A DNA stretch of 64,000 nucleotides from Nocardioides eburneiflavus (GCF_004785795.1 NZ_SRRO01000001.1:496001-560000), one strand, 5' to 3'. Positions 1 through 8,225 are shown, numbered from the stretch's first letter. A program made the numbers and translations. The notes: generated by a model from the sequence alone, not told the origin.

Positions 1-257
1 TCCGTCACCACGCTGTCGACGACCAGCCGCACCCGCGGGTCGTCGTACGTGCCGCCGGGAAGCAGCGACAGCGCCTCGGAGCCCTGGCCGAACCAGCTGG
101 TGAGCGCGACCCGGTCGTACGCCTCGCGCGGCTCCTCGCCGAAGACCACGATGTCGTGGGTCTCGGTGAGTCCGCGCTCGACGGCGGCCTGGGCGAACCG
201 GTGGCCCACCATGCCGTGCCCGACGACGACGATCCGCTGACGCTTGCCTGTACCCAT
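1..257 (-). CDS. nirB: Nitrite reductase [NAD(P)H] large subunit, N-terminal part
   Basis: Only the first 85 or so residues are in the window; the gene runs off the left edge. The protein begins with a Rossmann FAD-binding motif (VVVGHGMVGHRF), followed by EAYDRVALTSWF and the LSLLPGG segment, which is the characteristic start of assimilatory NirB, where FAD accepts electrons from NAD(P)H for reduction of nitrite to ammonium. A TACCGT hexamer lies 7 nt upstream of the ATG (270-265), so the transcript is probably leaderless. The nitrate reductase and nitrate transporter genes are about 21 kb away, so nitrate assimilation is split over two loci. A related FAD-dependent electron-transfer protein (as at 21836-23233) is the alternative, but the start resembles NirB more closely. 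Confidence 0.8.
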   Translation of the reverse strand, partial: MGTGKRQRIVVVGHGMVGHRFAQAAVERGLTETHDIVVFGEEPREAYDRVALTSWFGQGSEALSLLPGGTYDDPRVRLVVDSVVT

Positions 258-264
258 GCCGAGG

Positions 265-270
265 ACGGTA
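265..270 (-). promoter_or_regulatory. -10 element of leaderless nirB promoter
   Basis: TACCGT is followed by 7 nt and then the nirB ATG. No ribosome-binding sequence fits between them. Confidence 0.45.
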
Positions 271-394
271 GGAAGCGGATGTTCCCGGACCGTCGCCCGA
301 ATGTTTCCGGGAGGAAAACTGGGCGGCACGTCCTCACGCCCAACGGGGGGTGGGAGGCGTCGACAGCGGGCCCGCGCGGTGCGAGCGTGGGCGG

Positions 395-1852
395 GTGAGC
401 GAGTGGTTCCTGCCGGAGTCGGAGCGTCCGTGGACCTCCGGCAACCTGGTGGTCCCGCGCGTGCACGGCGCCGTCTACTTCGCCCGGCTGGTCGAGCTGG
501 TGGAGGCCACGGAGGCCGGCGACCGCATCTTCTTCACCGACTGGCGCGGCGACTCCGACGAGCGGCTCACCGAGGACGGACCGACCGTCGCCGAGCTGCT
601 GCGAGCAGCGGCGGCGCGCGACGTCGAGGTGCGGGCGCTGATGTGGCGCTCACACCCGGGGCGCCTCAACAGCGAGGAGAACAGCCACCTCGGACGGATC
701 ATCAACGAGTGCGGCGGCGAGGCACTGCTCGACGAGCGGGTGCGCAAGGGCGGCTCGCACCACCAGAAGCTGCTCGTCGTGCGCCACAGGGGCCGGCCGG
801 AGGCGGACGTGGCCTTCGTCGGCGGGATCGACCTCTGCTACAGCCGGCGTGACGACGCCGCCCACGCCGGCGACCCGCAGGCGGCACCGCTGGACGACCG
901 CTACGGCGACGCCCCGCCCTGGCACGACGCGATGGCCGAGATCCGCGGGCCGGCCGTCGCGCACGTGCTCGACACCTTCGCCGAGCGGTGGGACGACCCG
1001 ACGCCCCTCGACCACCGCAACCCCTACCGCGCCGTCGCGCACCGGGTCGCCCGGATGCCGCGCCGCCCCGAGCAGCTGCCCGAGCGGTGGGACCCCCCGC
1101 CCCCGGCTGGCACGCACCTCGTCCAGATCCTGCGTACCTACCCCTTCAAGCGGCCCCGCTACCCGTTCGCGCCTGACGGCGAGCGGTCGATCGCGCGGGC
1201 GTACTCACGGGCCTTCGACCGCGCACGGCGCCTGGTCTACGTGGAGGACCAGTACTTCTGGTCGGACGTCGTCGCCACCACCCTCGCCGACGCGCTGCGC
1301 CGCGAGCCCGGCCTCCAGGTCATCGCCGTCGTGCCGCGCTTCCCCGAGGAGGACGGCAGGGTCGCCGGTCCTCCGATGAAGCACGGGCAGCGCATCGCGT
1401 GGGAGCGGCTGAAGGAGGCCGGCGGTGACCGCTTCGCGATGTTCGACCTGCACAACGCCGCCGGCACGCCGGTCTACGTCCACGCCAAGGTCTGCGTCGT
1501 CGACGACGAGTGGATGACGATCGGCTCCGACAACCTCAACCTCCGCTCGTGGACCCACGACTCCGAGCTGACCTGCGCCGTCGTCGACCCCGACGGCGAG
1601 CTCGCGCGCGACCTCCGCACGTCGCTGTGGGCCGAGCACCTCGGCCTGCCGGAGGACGATGCACGGCTCACCGACCTCGACGACCCGTTGAGCCTGTGGG
1701 CCTCGCGCGTCGGTGCCTCCGGGAGCCGCATCGAGGTGCACGAGCCGCCCCAGCTGTCCCGTCGTACGGCTCGGTGGGCCGCGCCGGTCTACCGCTGGCT
1801 CTACGACCCCGACGGCCGGCCCCGGCGGTTGCGGGGCACGTCCGAGTTCTAG
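395..1852 (+). CDS. Phospholipase D-like family protein
   Basis: A 485-residue protein with two PLD (HKD-type) halves. Motif 1 lies near residue 123 (HHQKLLVV) but has Arg where the usual Asp of HxKx4D sits. Motif 2 (HAKVCVVDD, with the following GSDNLNLRSW) is complete. The family hydrolyses or transfers phosphodiester bonds, mostly in phospholipids, through a His-phosphate intermediate. No signal peptide is visible, so the protein is probably cytoplasmic or membrane-peripheral. The GTG at 395 is chosen because upstream in-frame sequence is atypical and conserved-looking sequence (SEWFLPESERPWTSGN) begins there; an ATG at 350 would add 15 residues. The gene is monocistronic between divergent nirB and the next promoter. 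Substrate cannot be told from sequence. Confidence 0.8.
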   Translation: MSEWFLPESERPWTSGNLVVPRVHGAVYFARLVELVEATEAGDRIFFTDWRGDSDERLTEDGPTVAELLRAAAARDVEVRALMWRSHPGRLNSEENSHLGRIINECGGEALLDERVRKGGSHHQKLLVVRHRGRPEADVAFVGGIDLCYSRRDDAAHAGDPQAAPLDDRYGDAPPWHDAMAEIRGPAVAHVLDTFAERWDDPTPLDHRNPYRAVAHRVARMPRRPEQLPERWDPPPPAGTHLVQILRTYPFKRPRYPFAPDGERSIARAYSRAFDRARRLVYVEDQYFWSDVVATTLADALRREPGLQVIAVVPRFPEEDGRVAGPPMKHGQRIAWERLKEAGGDRFAMFDLHNAAGTPVYVHAKVCVVDDEWMTIGSDNLNLRSWTHDSELTCAVVDPDGELARDLRTSLWAEHLGLPEDDARLTDLDDPLSLWASRVGASGSRIEVHEPPQLSRRTARWAAPVYRWLYDPDGRPRRLRGTSEF

Positions 1853-1864
1853 GTCGGGCGAGTC

Positions 1865-1912
1865 TTGACAGTGGTCAGCGTCACTGACCATTATGGTCAG
1901 AGAAACTGACCA
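1865..1912 (+). promoter_or_regulatory. Promoter with two tandem inverted-repeat operators
   Basis: A consensus -35 TTGACA (1865-1870) is followed 18 nt later by CATTAT (1889-1894). Two perfect copies of TGGTCA-N7-TGACCA lie at 1872-1890 and 1894-1912, starting exactly 22 bp apart, about two helical turns. The first fills the spacer and the second covers the start-site region. Palindromes of this size and spacing are typical of TetR-family operators, so repression is the inferred mode. Confidence 0.75.
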
Positions 1913-1925
1913 CTTGGGAGCCGTC

Positions 1926-1958
1926 ATGACCAGATCTCGTCCCGTGCGAGCGGCGTGA
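1926..1958 (+). CDS. Ten-residue upstream reading frame, possibly the stub of a lost regulator
   Basis: The ATG at 1926 has a good ribosome-binding site (GGGAG, 5 nt upstream) and encodes MTRSRPVRAA before TGA. The stop overlaps the next gene start as TGATG. The peptide has the Arg-rich look of a TetR-family N-terminus, and the operators just upstream would suit an autoregulated repressor. It may therefore be what remains after a deletion, or a true leader peptide that couples translation to the next gene. Confidence 0.35.
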   Translation: MTRSRPVRAA

Positions 1959-2356
1959 TGGACCTCCTCGCCCAGGTCTGCACGGCCGTGGCCTCCGTCG
2001 TGCTGATCGCGGTCTTCCCGTTCGAGGCGTTCCTCGTCGACCGGCCGTGGGTCCAGCGCTTCCTCGGGATCGAACCGCACGGGATCGCCCACGTGCACCT
2101 CTGGTCGTTCTGCATCGGCGCCCGCAACGCGCTGGCCGGCGTCGGCGGGCTGGTCGGGCTCTGGATCGTCAACCGCGGCGACGAGACCGTCGGCACGGCC
2201 GTGGTCGTCACCGTGCTGGTCTACATGCTGCTGTCGTCGCTCGCGATGGGGATCGCCGACCTGTTCGGCTACTGGCTTCCCCGTGGCGGCAGCGTCCGCG
2301 GGACGATCGCGTCGTCCGTGCTGCCGGCGGTCGCCCTCGTCGTGCTGGCACTCTGA
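1958..2356 (+). CDS. DUF1304-like small integral membrane protein
   Basis: About 132 residues with four hydrophobic segments. An acidic residue in the first helix region (FPFEAFL) and the stretch LWSFCIGARNALAG resemble DUF1304 family proteins, whose function is unknown. Translation probably starts at ATG 1958 by coupling to the ten-codon upstream frame (TGATG); a GTG at 1955 is the alternative. It is the only sizeable gene behind the double operator at 1865-1912. Its 3' end overlaps the convergent PAP2 gene by 88 bp. Confidence 0.6.
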   Translation: MDLLAQVCTAVASVVLIAVFPFEAFLVDRPWVQRFLGIEPHGIAHVHLWSFCIGARNALAGVGGLVGLWIVNRGDETVGTAVVVTVLVYMLLSSLAMGIADLFGYWLPRGGSVRGTIASSVLPAVALVVLAL

Positions 2357-3009
2357 CGAGGGACCAGGAGCACGCGGCTCGCCACGACGAGCCAGGCGGT
2401 CGCGAGGACGACGCTGGCGAGCACGTCGGTGAGGTGGTGCGCACCCTGGTAGAGCCGCGAGGGGGCGACGACCAGCGGCACCAGGAACAGGGGCCAGGTC
2501 CAGCGCCGCCATCCCGGCCGCACCCGGCCGGTCCAGAGCGCGATGCCGCCGTACACGAGGATCGCCGTCGCCATGTGCCCGGATGGATAGCTGTGGTCGG
2601 GGACCAGGCCCGGGTCGAGGATCTCCACGGGCGGACGGTCGCGCGGCACGAGGTGGGTCACGAGCACGTAGAGCGCGAGGTAGCCGCCGACCAGGACGGT
2701 GAAGTAGACGACCGGGCGCCACGACCTCCGCCTCCTGGCGGCGACGAGCGCGACGACGAGCGCCAGGCCCACGCCGACGATCGTGTCTGCCACATGGCTG
2801 CCCACGGCCGCGGCGGTGTCGAGAACGGGCGTGCGGTGGGAGGCCAGCCACCGGACGAACCGGTCGTCGCGGGGCTCGACCGCCGACGACAGCGGCCCGG
2901 TGATCAGCCACCCCAGTGCCAGCGCGCCGGTGACGAGGACGGCCCACGCGATCCCCAGGGTGCGGGCAGCGGAACGACGGTCCTCGGTGGTCACCGCCAG
3001 AGAGTGCAC
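2269..3009 (-). CDS. PAP2-family membrane phosphatase
   Basis: A polytopic protein of about 246 residues with all three PAP2 signature blocks: RDRP within HLVPRDRPPVE, PSGH within YPSGHMATA, and SR-x5-H-x3-D within SRLYQGAHHLTDV. The family dephosphorylates lipid phosphates such as phosphatidate or undecaprenyl pyrophosphate on the outer face of the membrane. GTG 3009 is chosen because AGGGG lies 5 nt upstream; GTG 2994 and longer starts are possible. The long C-terminal tail after the last helix lies in the 88-bp overlap with the convergent gene. The start region faces the ECF sigma gene across a short, less GC-rich promoter region. Confidence 0.8.
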   Translation of the reverse strand: MHSLAVTTEDRRSAARTLGIAWAVLVTGALALGWLITGPLSSAVEPRDDRFVRWLASHRTPVLDTAAAVGSHVADTIVGVGLALVVALVAARRRRSWRPVVYFTVLVGGYLALYVLVTHLVPRDRPPVEILDPGLVPDHSYPSGHMATAILVYGGIALWTGRVRPGWRRWTWPLFLVPLVVAPSRLYQGAHHLTDVLASVVLATAWLVVASRVLLVPRQSASTTRATAGSTDDAIVPRTLPPRGSQ

Positions 3010-3120
3010 CGGAACCCCTGCCGTCGTCCTCACCCCTGACGCACAATTCGTCGAGAAAAGTGCGTTGGTCCGGCCGCCGTCGGCGCGATCAGTGGTCATC
3101 CACGCACCCGAGGAGACCAC

Positions 3121-4227
3121 GTGACCGGCATCCCGCACCCGACGCCCCCGATCTGGACGAGCGCCCAACGGACCCGTCTCGTACGCCTGTGCGCCGCCGT
3201 CGTCGGCCCGGGGGCGGCCGAGGACGTGGCCCAGGAGGCGCTGCTGGAGGCCTGGCGGCACCGCGAGCGGCTCCTGGAGCCGGACGGCGCCGACGCCTGG
3301 CTCGGTGCGATCGCGCGCAACGTCTGCCGTCGGTGGCTGCGCGCGCAGGGGGCCGACCGGTCCGTCCCGGCCGCGTCGGTGCCCGACCAGGGGGTCGGGC
3401 TGGACGACGTCCTCGAGCGCGCGGACGTGGTGGACCTGCTCGAGCGTGCCCTCGGCCGGCTACCGGCGGCGACCGCGGCGGCGCTGGTCGGCCACTACGT
3501 CGACGAGCTGAGCCACGCCGAGATCGCGGCCGGCCTCGGGACGACGACCGACGCGGTCTCGATGCGGGTCAGCCGCGGACGGGCGCGGCTGCGGCACCTG
3601 CTGGAGACCGAGTACGCCGACGACACCGCCGACTGGAGCCACCCGGACGCGGGCTGGCGGACGACCCGGCTGCCGTGCGCCGACTGCGGCCGGCCCGGCA
3701 TGGAGATGCGGCGCGACGCCACCGAGGTCGCGTTCCGCTGCCGGCGTTGCGACGACGGCGGCCTCTCCTCCCGCCTGGCGCTCGACGCGCCCGCCTTCGC
3801 GGCGCTGATCGGCGACCTGCGGCGACCGACGGCCCTCCAGGCCCGGCTGGCGGCGTGGACGCACTCCTACTGGGCGCAGGTCGCCCCGCGCTGCGTGCGC
3901 TGCGACCGACCCGTGGCGGCCAGGGCGTACGCCCGCGACACCGCCGAGCCCTGGCCGGTGCGGCACGGCCTGCTCATCGAGTGCACCGCCTGCGGCGAGG
4001 CGGTCAACAGCTCCGTCGCCGGGGCCGTCCTGGCGCTGCCCGAGGTGCGGGCGGCCCGCCGCCGGGATCCGTCGCTGCGCGCGCTGCCGGTGCGCGACGT
4101 CGTGCGGGACGGGCAGGAGGCGAAGGTGGTCGCCCTCGGCACCGCCGACGGCACGGCCCGCGTCGGGGTCGTCGTGCTCGAGCAGACGTTGCGCGTCGTC
4201 CACGTCGACGCCCCCGCGTACGGCTAG
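3121..4227 (+). CDS. ECF-type RNA polymerase sigma factor with two C-terminal zinc-ribbon motifs
   Basis: Residues 15-75 carry sigma region 2 (AEDVAQEALLEAW, DAWLGAIARNVCRRW) and residues 105-160 carry region 4 with its helix-turn-helix (LSHAEIAAGLGTTTDAVSMRVSR). Unlike ordinary ECF factors of about 190 residues, this one is 368 residues. The extension has two Cys quartets: C186/C189/C207/C210 and C258/C261/C288/C291, each a plausible zinc ribbon. The start is GTG after a GAGGAG ribosome-binding site. No anti-sigma gene is adjacent; the next gene is an MFS transporter 3 nt downstream. The extension may replace an anti-sigma factor as the signal sensor (inference), perhaps for metals or thiol oxidation. 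Confidence 0.8.
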   Translation: MTGIPHPTPPIWTSAQRTRLVRLCAAVVGPGAAEDVAQEALLEAWRHRERLLEPDGADAWLGAIARNVCRRWLRAQGADRSVPAASVPDQGVGLDDVLERADVVDLLERALGRLPAATAAALVGHYVDELSHAEIAAGLGTTTDAVSMRVSRGRARLRHLLETEYADDTADWSHPDAGWRTTRLPCADCGRPGMEMRRDATEVAFRCRRCDDGGLSSRLALDAPAFAALIGDLRRPTALQARLAAWTHSYWAQVAPRCVRCDRPVAARAYARDTAEPWPVRHGLLIECTACGEAVNSSVAGAVLALPEVRAARRRDPSLRALPVRDVVRDGQEAKVVALGTADGTARVGVVVLEQTLRVVHVDAPAYG

Positions 4228-4230
4228 CCG

Positions 4231-5559
4231 GTGCTGGCCGTCCTTCGACGGCGCGACTTCGGCCTCCTGTGGCTCGCCGGGCTCGTCTCGGTGGCGGGCG
4301 ACTGGGTGCTCGCGACCGCGCTCCCCTATGTCATCTACGTCCAGACCGGCTCGGTCCTCGCGACGGCCGGGATGGTCGCCGCCGAGCTGGTCCCGTCCAT
4401 CGTGCTCGGCTCGTTCGCGGGGGTGTTCGTCGACCGCTGGGACCGCCGCCGGGTGCTCGTCGTGTCCAACCTCCTGCAGGCCGCAGTGGTCGTCACCCTG
4501 CTGCTGGCGGCCGACGGCGCGCTCGCGGTCGTGTACGTCGTGGCGGCCGCGCAGTCGGCGCTGGCCGCCTTCGCACAGCCCGCCGAGTCGGCGCTGCTGC
4601 CGAGCCTCGTCGGCGAGGACGAGCTGGTGCCGGCCAACGCGTTGAACGTGCTCAACAACCGACTGGGCCGGCTGGTCGGCACGCCCGTGGGTGCCGTCCT
4701 CCTCAGCCTGCTCGGGCTGGAGGCGGTGGTCGTGGCCGACGCGCTGACGTTCGTGCTGGCCGCCGGGCTGGTCGCGTCGATGACCCCGACCTCCGGGGCC
4801 CGGGCCGCCGGTCACGCCCTCGCGGAGGCGGAGTCGGCGCTCGCCCGCTTCTGGGCGGAGTGGCTGGCCGGGCTGCGCACGGTCCGGGAGGACCGGACCG
4901 TCGCGGTGCTGTTCGTCGTCTTCGGGCTGATGACCTTCGGCGGCACGATGCTCGACCCGCTGTTCGTCCCGTGGGTCACCGACGTGCTCGGGCAGGGCGT
5001 CGGGGCCGTCGCGGTGCTCACGACGACGTCGTCCCTGGCCGGGATCGTCGGCTCGCTCCTGGTCGGCGGCCTCGGTCGGCGGGCGTCCGCCCGGAGCCTG
5101 ATCGGGTGGGGGTCGCTCGTCGCGGGCATCGTCCTCCTGCTCCGCGCCAACCTCCCGTTCCTCTGGGTGGCGGTCGCGCTGTCAGCGGTCGGAGGTGTCA
5201 CCGCGGTGGCCTCGTCCGTCGGGGTCGAGACGCTGGCCCAGGAGCGCACGCCCGAGCACCTCCGCGGCCGGGTGTTCGGCTCGCTCCAGGCCACGGTGTG
5301 GCTGGCCAGTCTCCTCGGTGCGGTCGTCGGAGGCGTGGTCGGCGAGCTGGTCGGGCTGCTGCCGGCGCTCGACGTGGCGTCGGTGCTCGTGGGCCTGTCC
5401 GGCGTGGTCGTCCTGCTGGTCCTGCGACCCCGAGGGGACGCCGGCGCGCGCGAGGTGGTCACCAGGGCCGGCCGGGGCTCCTCCGCTCGGTGCGCGGACC
5501 CGCGTCGTACTCGAGGGCGCAGAAGCGCTCGACCGCGTCCTTGGGGCCCGAGACGATGA
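4231..5559 (+). CDS. MFS transporter
   Basis: A 442-residue, twelve-helix type permease with the A-motif region GVFVDRWDRRRVLV between helices 2 and 3 and EHLRGRVFG later, as in the enterobactin-exporter/macrolide-efflux-like MFS group. It starts with GTG 3 nt after the ECF sigma gene without its own clear ribosome site, so the two are probably co-transcribed and coupled. The last 40 or so residues are Arg-rich and unlike a membrane protein; they lie antisense to the end of the convergent ktrA gene (101-bp overlap). The substrate is unknown; efflux is the usual role of this group. Confidence 0.8.
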   Translation: MLAVLRRRDFGLLWLAGLVSVAGDWVLATALPYVIYVQTGSVLATAGMVAAELVPSIVLGSFAGVFVDRWDRRRVLVVSNLLQAAVVVTLLLAADGALAVVYVVAAAQSALAAFAQPAESALLPSLVGEDELVPANALNVLNNRLGRLVGTPVGAVLLSLLGLEAVVVADALTFVLAAGLVASMTPTSGARAAGHALAEAESALARFWAEWLAGLRTVREDRTVAVLFVVFGLMTFGGTMLDPLFVPWVTDVLGQGVGAVAVLTTTSSLAGIVGSLLVGGLGRRASARSLIGWGSLVAGIVLLLRANLPFLWVAVALSAVGGVTAVASSVGVETLAQERTPEHLRGRVFGSLQATVWLASLLGAVVGGVVGELVGLLPALDVASVLVGLSGVVVLLVLRPRGDAGAREVVTRAGRGSSARCADPRRTRGRRSARPRPWGPRR

Positions 5560-6169
5560 TCTGGGCGCCCTCGCGCAGGACCGTGCTCGGGGTGGCGTAG
5601 GTGAAGTCCTCGCCGGACGGCTTCACCCCGACCACCGTGATCCCGTACTCCTGCCGCACGCCGAACCCGCCGAGGCTCCGGCCGATGAGCGCGCGCGGGG
5701 GCCGCGTCTTGGCGAAGGCGTACCCGTCGTCGAACTCGATGTACTCGATCATCCGGCCGGTGACCAGGTGCGCGACGCGCTTGCCCATGTCGTGCTCGGG
5801 CCGGACGACGTGGTGCACCCCGATCTGGTCCAGGATCCGCGCGTGCGACTGGCTGATCGCCTTGGCCCACACGTTGCCGACGCCGAGCTCGAGGACCACC
5901 GACGCCGACAGGATGCTCGCCTCGAGGTTGGTGCCGACTCCCACGACGGCACGGTCGAACTCAGCCACGCCCAGCTCACGCATCGCCTCGAGGTCGGTGG
6001 AGTCGGCCTCCACCACGTGGGTCAGCCGGCCGGCGAGCGAGCGGACGACCCGGGGGTCGGAGTCGACGCCCAGGACCTCGACGCCCTCCTTGGTGAGCTC
6101 GAGCGCCAGCGACCGGCCGAAGCGGCCGAGACCGACCACGACGACGCCCTGGGAGTCGTTCCTAGCCAA
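5459..6169 (-). CDS. Potassium uptake regulatory protein KtrA/TrkA family
   Basis: A 236-residue cytosolic RCK protein. The RCK_N domain has the dinucleotide motif VVVGLGRFGRSLA, the acidic GVDSD at the end of beta 2 and NVWAKAISQSHARIL. RCK_C follows from about residue 135 (IGRSLGGFGVRQEYGITVVGVK). KtrA rings bind ATP/ADP and gate the KtrB channel. The start is TTG (6169), 8 bp inside the end of ktrB, so the subunits are translationally coupled. The 3' end overlaps the convergent MFS gene. Confidence 0.87.
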   Translation of the reverse strand: MARNDSQGVVVVGLGRFGRSLALELTKEGVEVLGVDSDPRVVRSLAGRLTHVVEADSTDLEAMRELGVAEFDRAVVGVGTNLEASILSASVVLELGVGNVWAKAISQSHARILDQIGVHHVVRPEHDMGKRVAHLVTGRMIEYIEFDDGYAFAKTRPPRALIGRSLGGFGVRQEYGITVVGVKPSGEDFTYATPSTVLREGAQIIVSGPKDAVERFCALEYDAGPRTERRSPGRPW

Positions 6170-7529
6170 TGAGGGGCCTTCCTTCGGGGAGTCGGTGCAG
6201 GTGCGAGCGGTCCCGCATCGCGAGCGCCGAGACCAGTGTGATGGGTCCCAGCCGCCCGACGAACATGAGGACGACGAGGACGAGGTGGACGGGCGTCGGG
6301 AGGTCGGCGGTGATGCCGGTCGAGAGCCCGACCGTGGCGAACGCGGAGACCACCTCGAACAGGGCGTCCTCGGTGGAGACCGCGGCGAGCTGGAGGATGA
6401 CGAGCGTCGAGGCGACCACGGCGCCCACCGCGAGCAACGCCACGGTGAGCGCCTGGCGGACCGCACGCGGGTCGATCCGGCGACCGAAGGCCGTGGCGTC
6501 GGACTCGCCGCGCACCTCGGCCAGGATCGCGAAGAACAGGAGGACGAAGGTCGTGACCTTGATGCCGCCGGCAGTGCCCGCCGACCCGCCGCCGATGAAC
6601 ATGAGGATCACCGTCCCCAGCAGCGTGCCCTCGCGCATCTGACCGTAGTCGAGGCTGTTGAAGCCCGCCGTGCGCGGCATCACGGACTGGAAGAAGCCCG
6701 CCAGCAGACGGTCCGGGGCGCTCAGCGCCCCGAGGGTGGCGGGGTTGTCCCACTCGCTGGCCGTCACGAAGACTGTGCCGAGGACCAGGAGGACGGCCGT
6801 GGCGCTGAGCGTCATCCGGGTGTGCATGCTCCACGCCCACGTCGGGTGGAAGCGGCGGTAGAGCTCGAGCCACACCGGGAAGCCGAGCCCGCCGGCGATC
6901 ACCGCGAAGGCGATGGGCAGACAGATCCACGGGTCCGACACGAACCCCATCAGGCTGTCGCTGTAGAGCGCGAACCCGGCGTTGTTGAAGGCCGAGATCG
7001 CGTGGAAGACGCCGAGGTAGGCCGCGTGGCCCCACTCCTCGTCGTACCCCCAGGCGAACCGGAGCGTGAGGATCACCGCCGTGACGGCCTCGAAGAGCAG
7101 GCTGATCGCCACGACGCCCTTCACCACCGTCCGGACGTCACCCAGGCCGGTCGCCTTGGTCTCCGTCGCCGCGGTCAGGCGCGAGCGCAGGCCGAGGCGA
7201 CGGAAGACCAGCAGCCCCAGGAGGGACGCGAGCGTCATGATCCCGAAGCCGCCGACCTGGATCAGGGCGAGGATGACAACCTCGCCGAAGGTCGACCAGT
7301 AGGACGGCGTGTCCACGACGACCAGGCCCGTGACGCACACGGCGCTCGTGGAGGTGAACAGCGCGACGACGAACGGCGCCCCGACCTGCTCCGTCCGCGC
7401 CTGCGGCAGCATCAGCAGGACGGTGCCGGCCAGGACGGCCAGGGCGAAGGCGACCACCACGACCTGCGCGGGGTGCCGCAGCCAGGGGCCACCGTCGCGG
7501 CGCCGGACCCGTACGAGGGAAGTCGTCAC
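6162..7529 (-). CDS. Potassium uptake membrane subunit KtrB/TrkH family
   Basis: A 455-residue membrane protein with four P-loop repeats. The filter regions are visible as TSTSAVCVTGLVV, HAISAFNNAGF, SVMPRTAGFNSLD and SAFATVGLSTGI, each with the conserved Gly. The flexible membrane-loop segment GGGSAGTAGGIKVTTF that gates the pore is also present. With KtrA it forms a Na-stimulated or proton-coupled potassium uptake system in the cytoplasmic membrane. A TAGCCT hexamer ends 6 nt before the GTG start, which points to a leaderless ktrBA transcript. Confidence 0.9.
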   Translation of the reverse strand: MTTSLVRVRRRDGGPWLRHPAQVVVVAFALAVLAGTVLLMLPQARTEQVGAPFVVALFTSTSAVCVTGLVVVDTPSYWSTFGEVVILALIQVGGFGIMTLASLLGLLVFRRLGLRSRLTAATETKATGLGDVRTVVKGVVAISLLFEAVTAVILTLRFAWGYDEEWGHAAYLGVFHAISAFNNAGFALYSDSLMGFVSDPWICLPIAFAVIAGGLGFPVWLELYRRFHPTWAWSMHTRMTLSATAVLLVLGTVFVTASEWDNPATLGALSAPDRLLAGFFQSVMPRTAGFNSLDYGQMREGTLLGTVILMFIGGGSAGTAGGIKVTTFVLLFFAILAEVRGESDATAFGRRIDPRAVRQALTVALLAVGAVVASTLVILQLAAVSTEDALFEVVSAFATVGLSTGITADLPTPVHLVLVVLMFVGRLGPITLVSALAMRDRSHLHRLPEGRPLIG

Positions 7530-7535
7530 GTGCCG

Positions 7536-7541
7536 AGGCTA
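7536..7541 (-). promoter_or_regulatory. -10 element of leaderless ktrBA promoter
   Basis: TAGCCT is followed by 6 nt and GTG 7529. Confidence 0.45.
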
Positions 7542-7556
7542 GGCCACGCCCGGACC

Positions 7557-8225
7557 TCACGCCCCGGTGAGGGCGCCCGACTCCTCGACGCCGTGCGCCA
7601 GCTCGACCCGCGCGACCTCCGCGAAGGACTTCCCGGCGGTGAAGGACGTGCGCAGGAGCGTCACGTGGGACGGCGACCACCGGGCACCCTGGTGGGGGAG
7701 CTCCCTGCCCGCGAGGCCGTCAGGCAGTGAGGCTCCGTCCTCGAGGTCGAGCGAGCCGAGGGGGAGCTCGCTGCGGAAGCTGCGCCGGTCGAGGAAGAAC
7801 CGTTGCAGCCGAGCGACCTCGTTGACGTTGCGGTAGATGTCCCGGAGTGCGTCGACGTCGCCGTCGAGCTGGGCCGTGACGTCGAACGGGTGGGCTTCCG
7901 CCACCCGCACCCTGCTCACGCGCAGCACGGGCGCCGGCCACGTGCCGGCCACGGCGTCGAGCGCGGCGGCCAGGCCCTCGGCGTCGTCCGCGGTGACGTT
8001 GCCGAACTTCGCCAGGCGCACGAACACGGCCTCCGGTGCGGCGGGCAGCACGGCGACGACGGGCGCGGGGGGAGGCTCGGGCTGCCGCCGGGCGAGGAGC
8101 CGGCCCAGGAGCCCCGGCCTCGGCTCCTCGGGCGCAGCCGGCGCCGGCGGGCACAGGCCACCCGCTGCCTCGAGCGCGCCCCGCACCACCTCGGGCGGCG
8201 GGATGATCACCGCGTACAGCTGCAT
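7557..8225 (-). CDS. 2'-5' RNA ligase-like (2H superfamily) protein
   Basis: About 222 residues. The C-terminal half contains SPSHVTLLRTSF, an HxT motif in the setting expected of 2H phosphoesterases, and the N-terminal part has the small-beta layout (LYAVIIPPPEVV, FVRLAKFGNVT). The first HxT is not obvious, so the protein may be a degenerate or inactive member. A Pro/Arg-rich linker lies around residues 30-55. The start has a strong AAGGAGGT ribosome site, with a TAGGGT -10 upstream. Function is unknown; 2H proteins act on cyclic nucleotide or RNA 2',3'-phosphates. Confidence 0.5.
   Translation of the reverse strand: MQLYAVIIPPPEVVRGALEAAGGLCPPAPAAPEEPRPGLLGRLLARRQPEPPPAPVVAVLPAAPEAVFVRLAKFGNVTADDAEGLAAALDAVAGTWPAPVLRVSRVRVAEAHPFDVTAQLDGDVDALRDIYRNVNEVARLQRFFLDRRSFRSELPLGSLDLEDGASLPDGLAGRELPHQGARWSPSHVTLLRTSFTAGKSFAEVARVELAHGVEESGALTGA

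Noticed and set aside
1205..3046. 613-codon minus-strand open frame
   Set aside because: It crosses the PLD gene, the operator region and the PAP2 gene in the wrong frame.
3060..5600. 846-codon plus-strand open frame
   Set aside because: It runs out of frame through the sigma and MFS genes and is Arg/Gly/Ala-rich noise.
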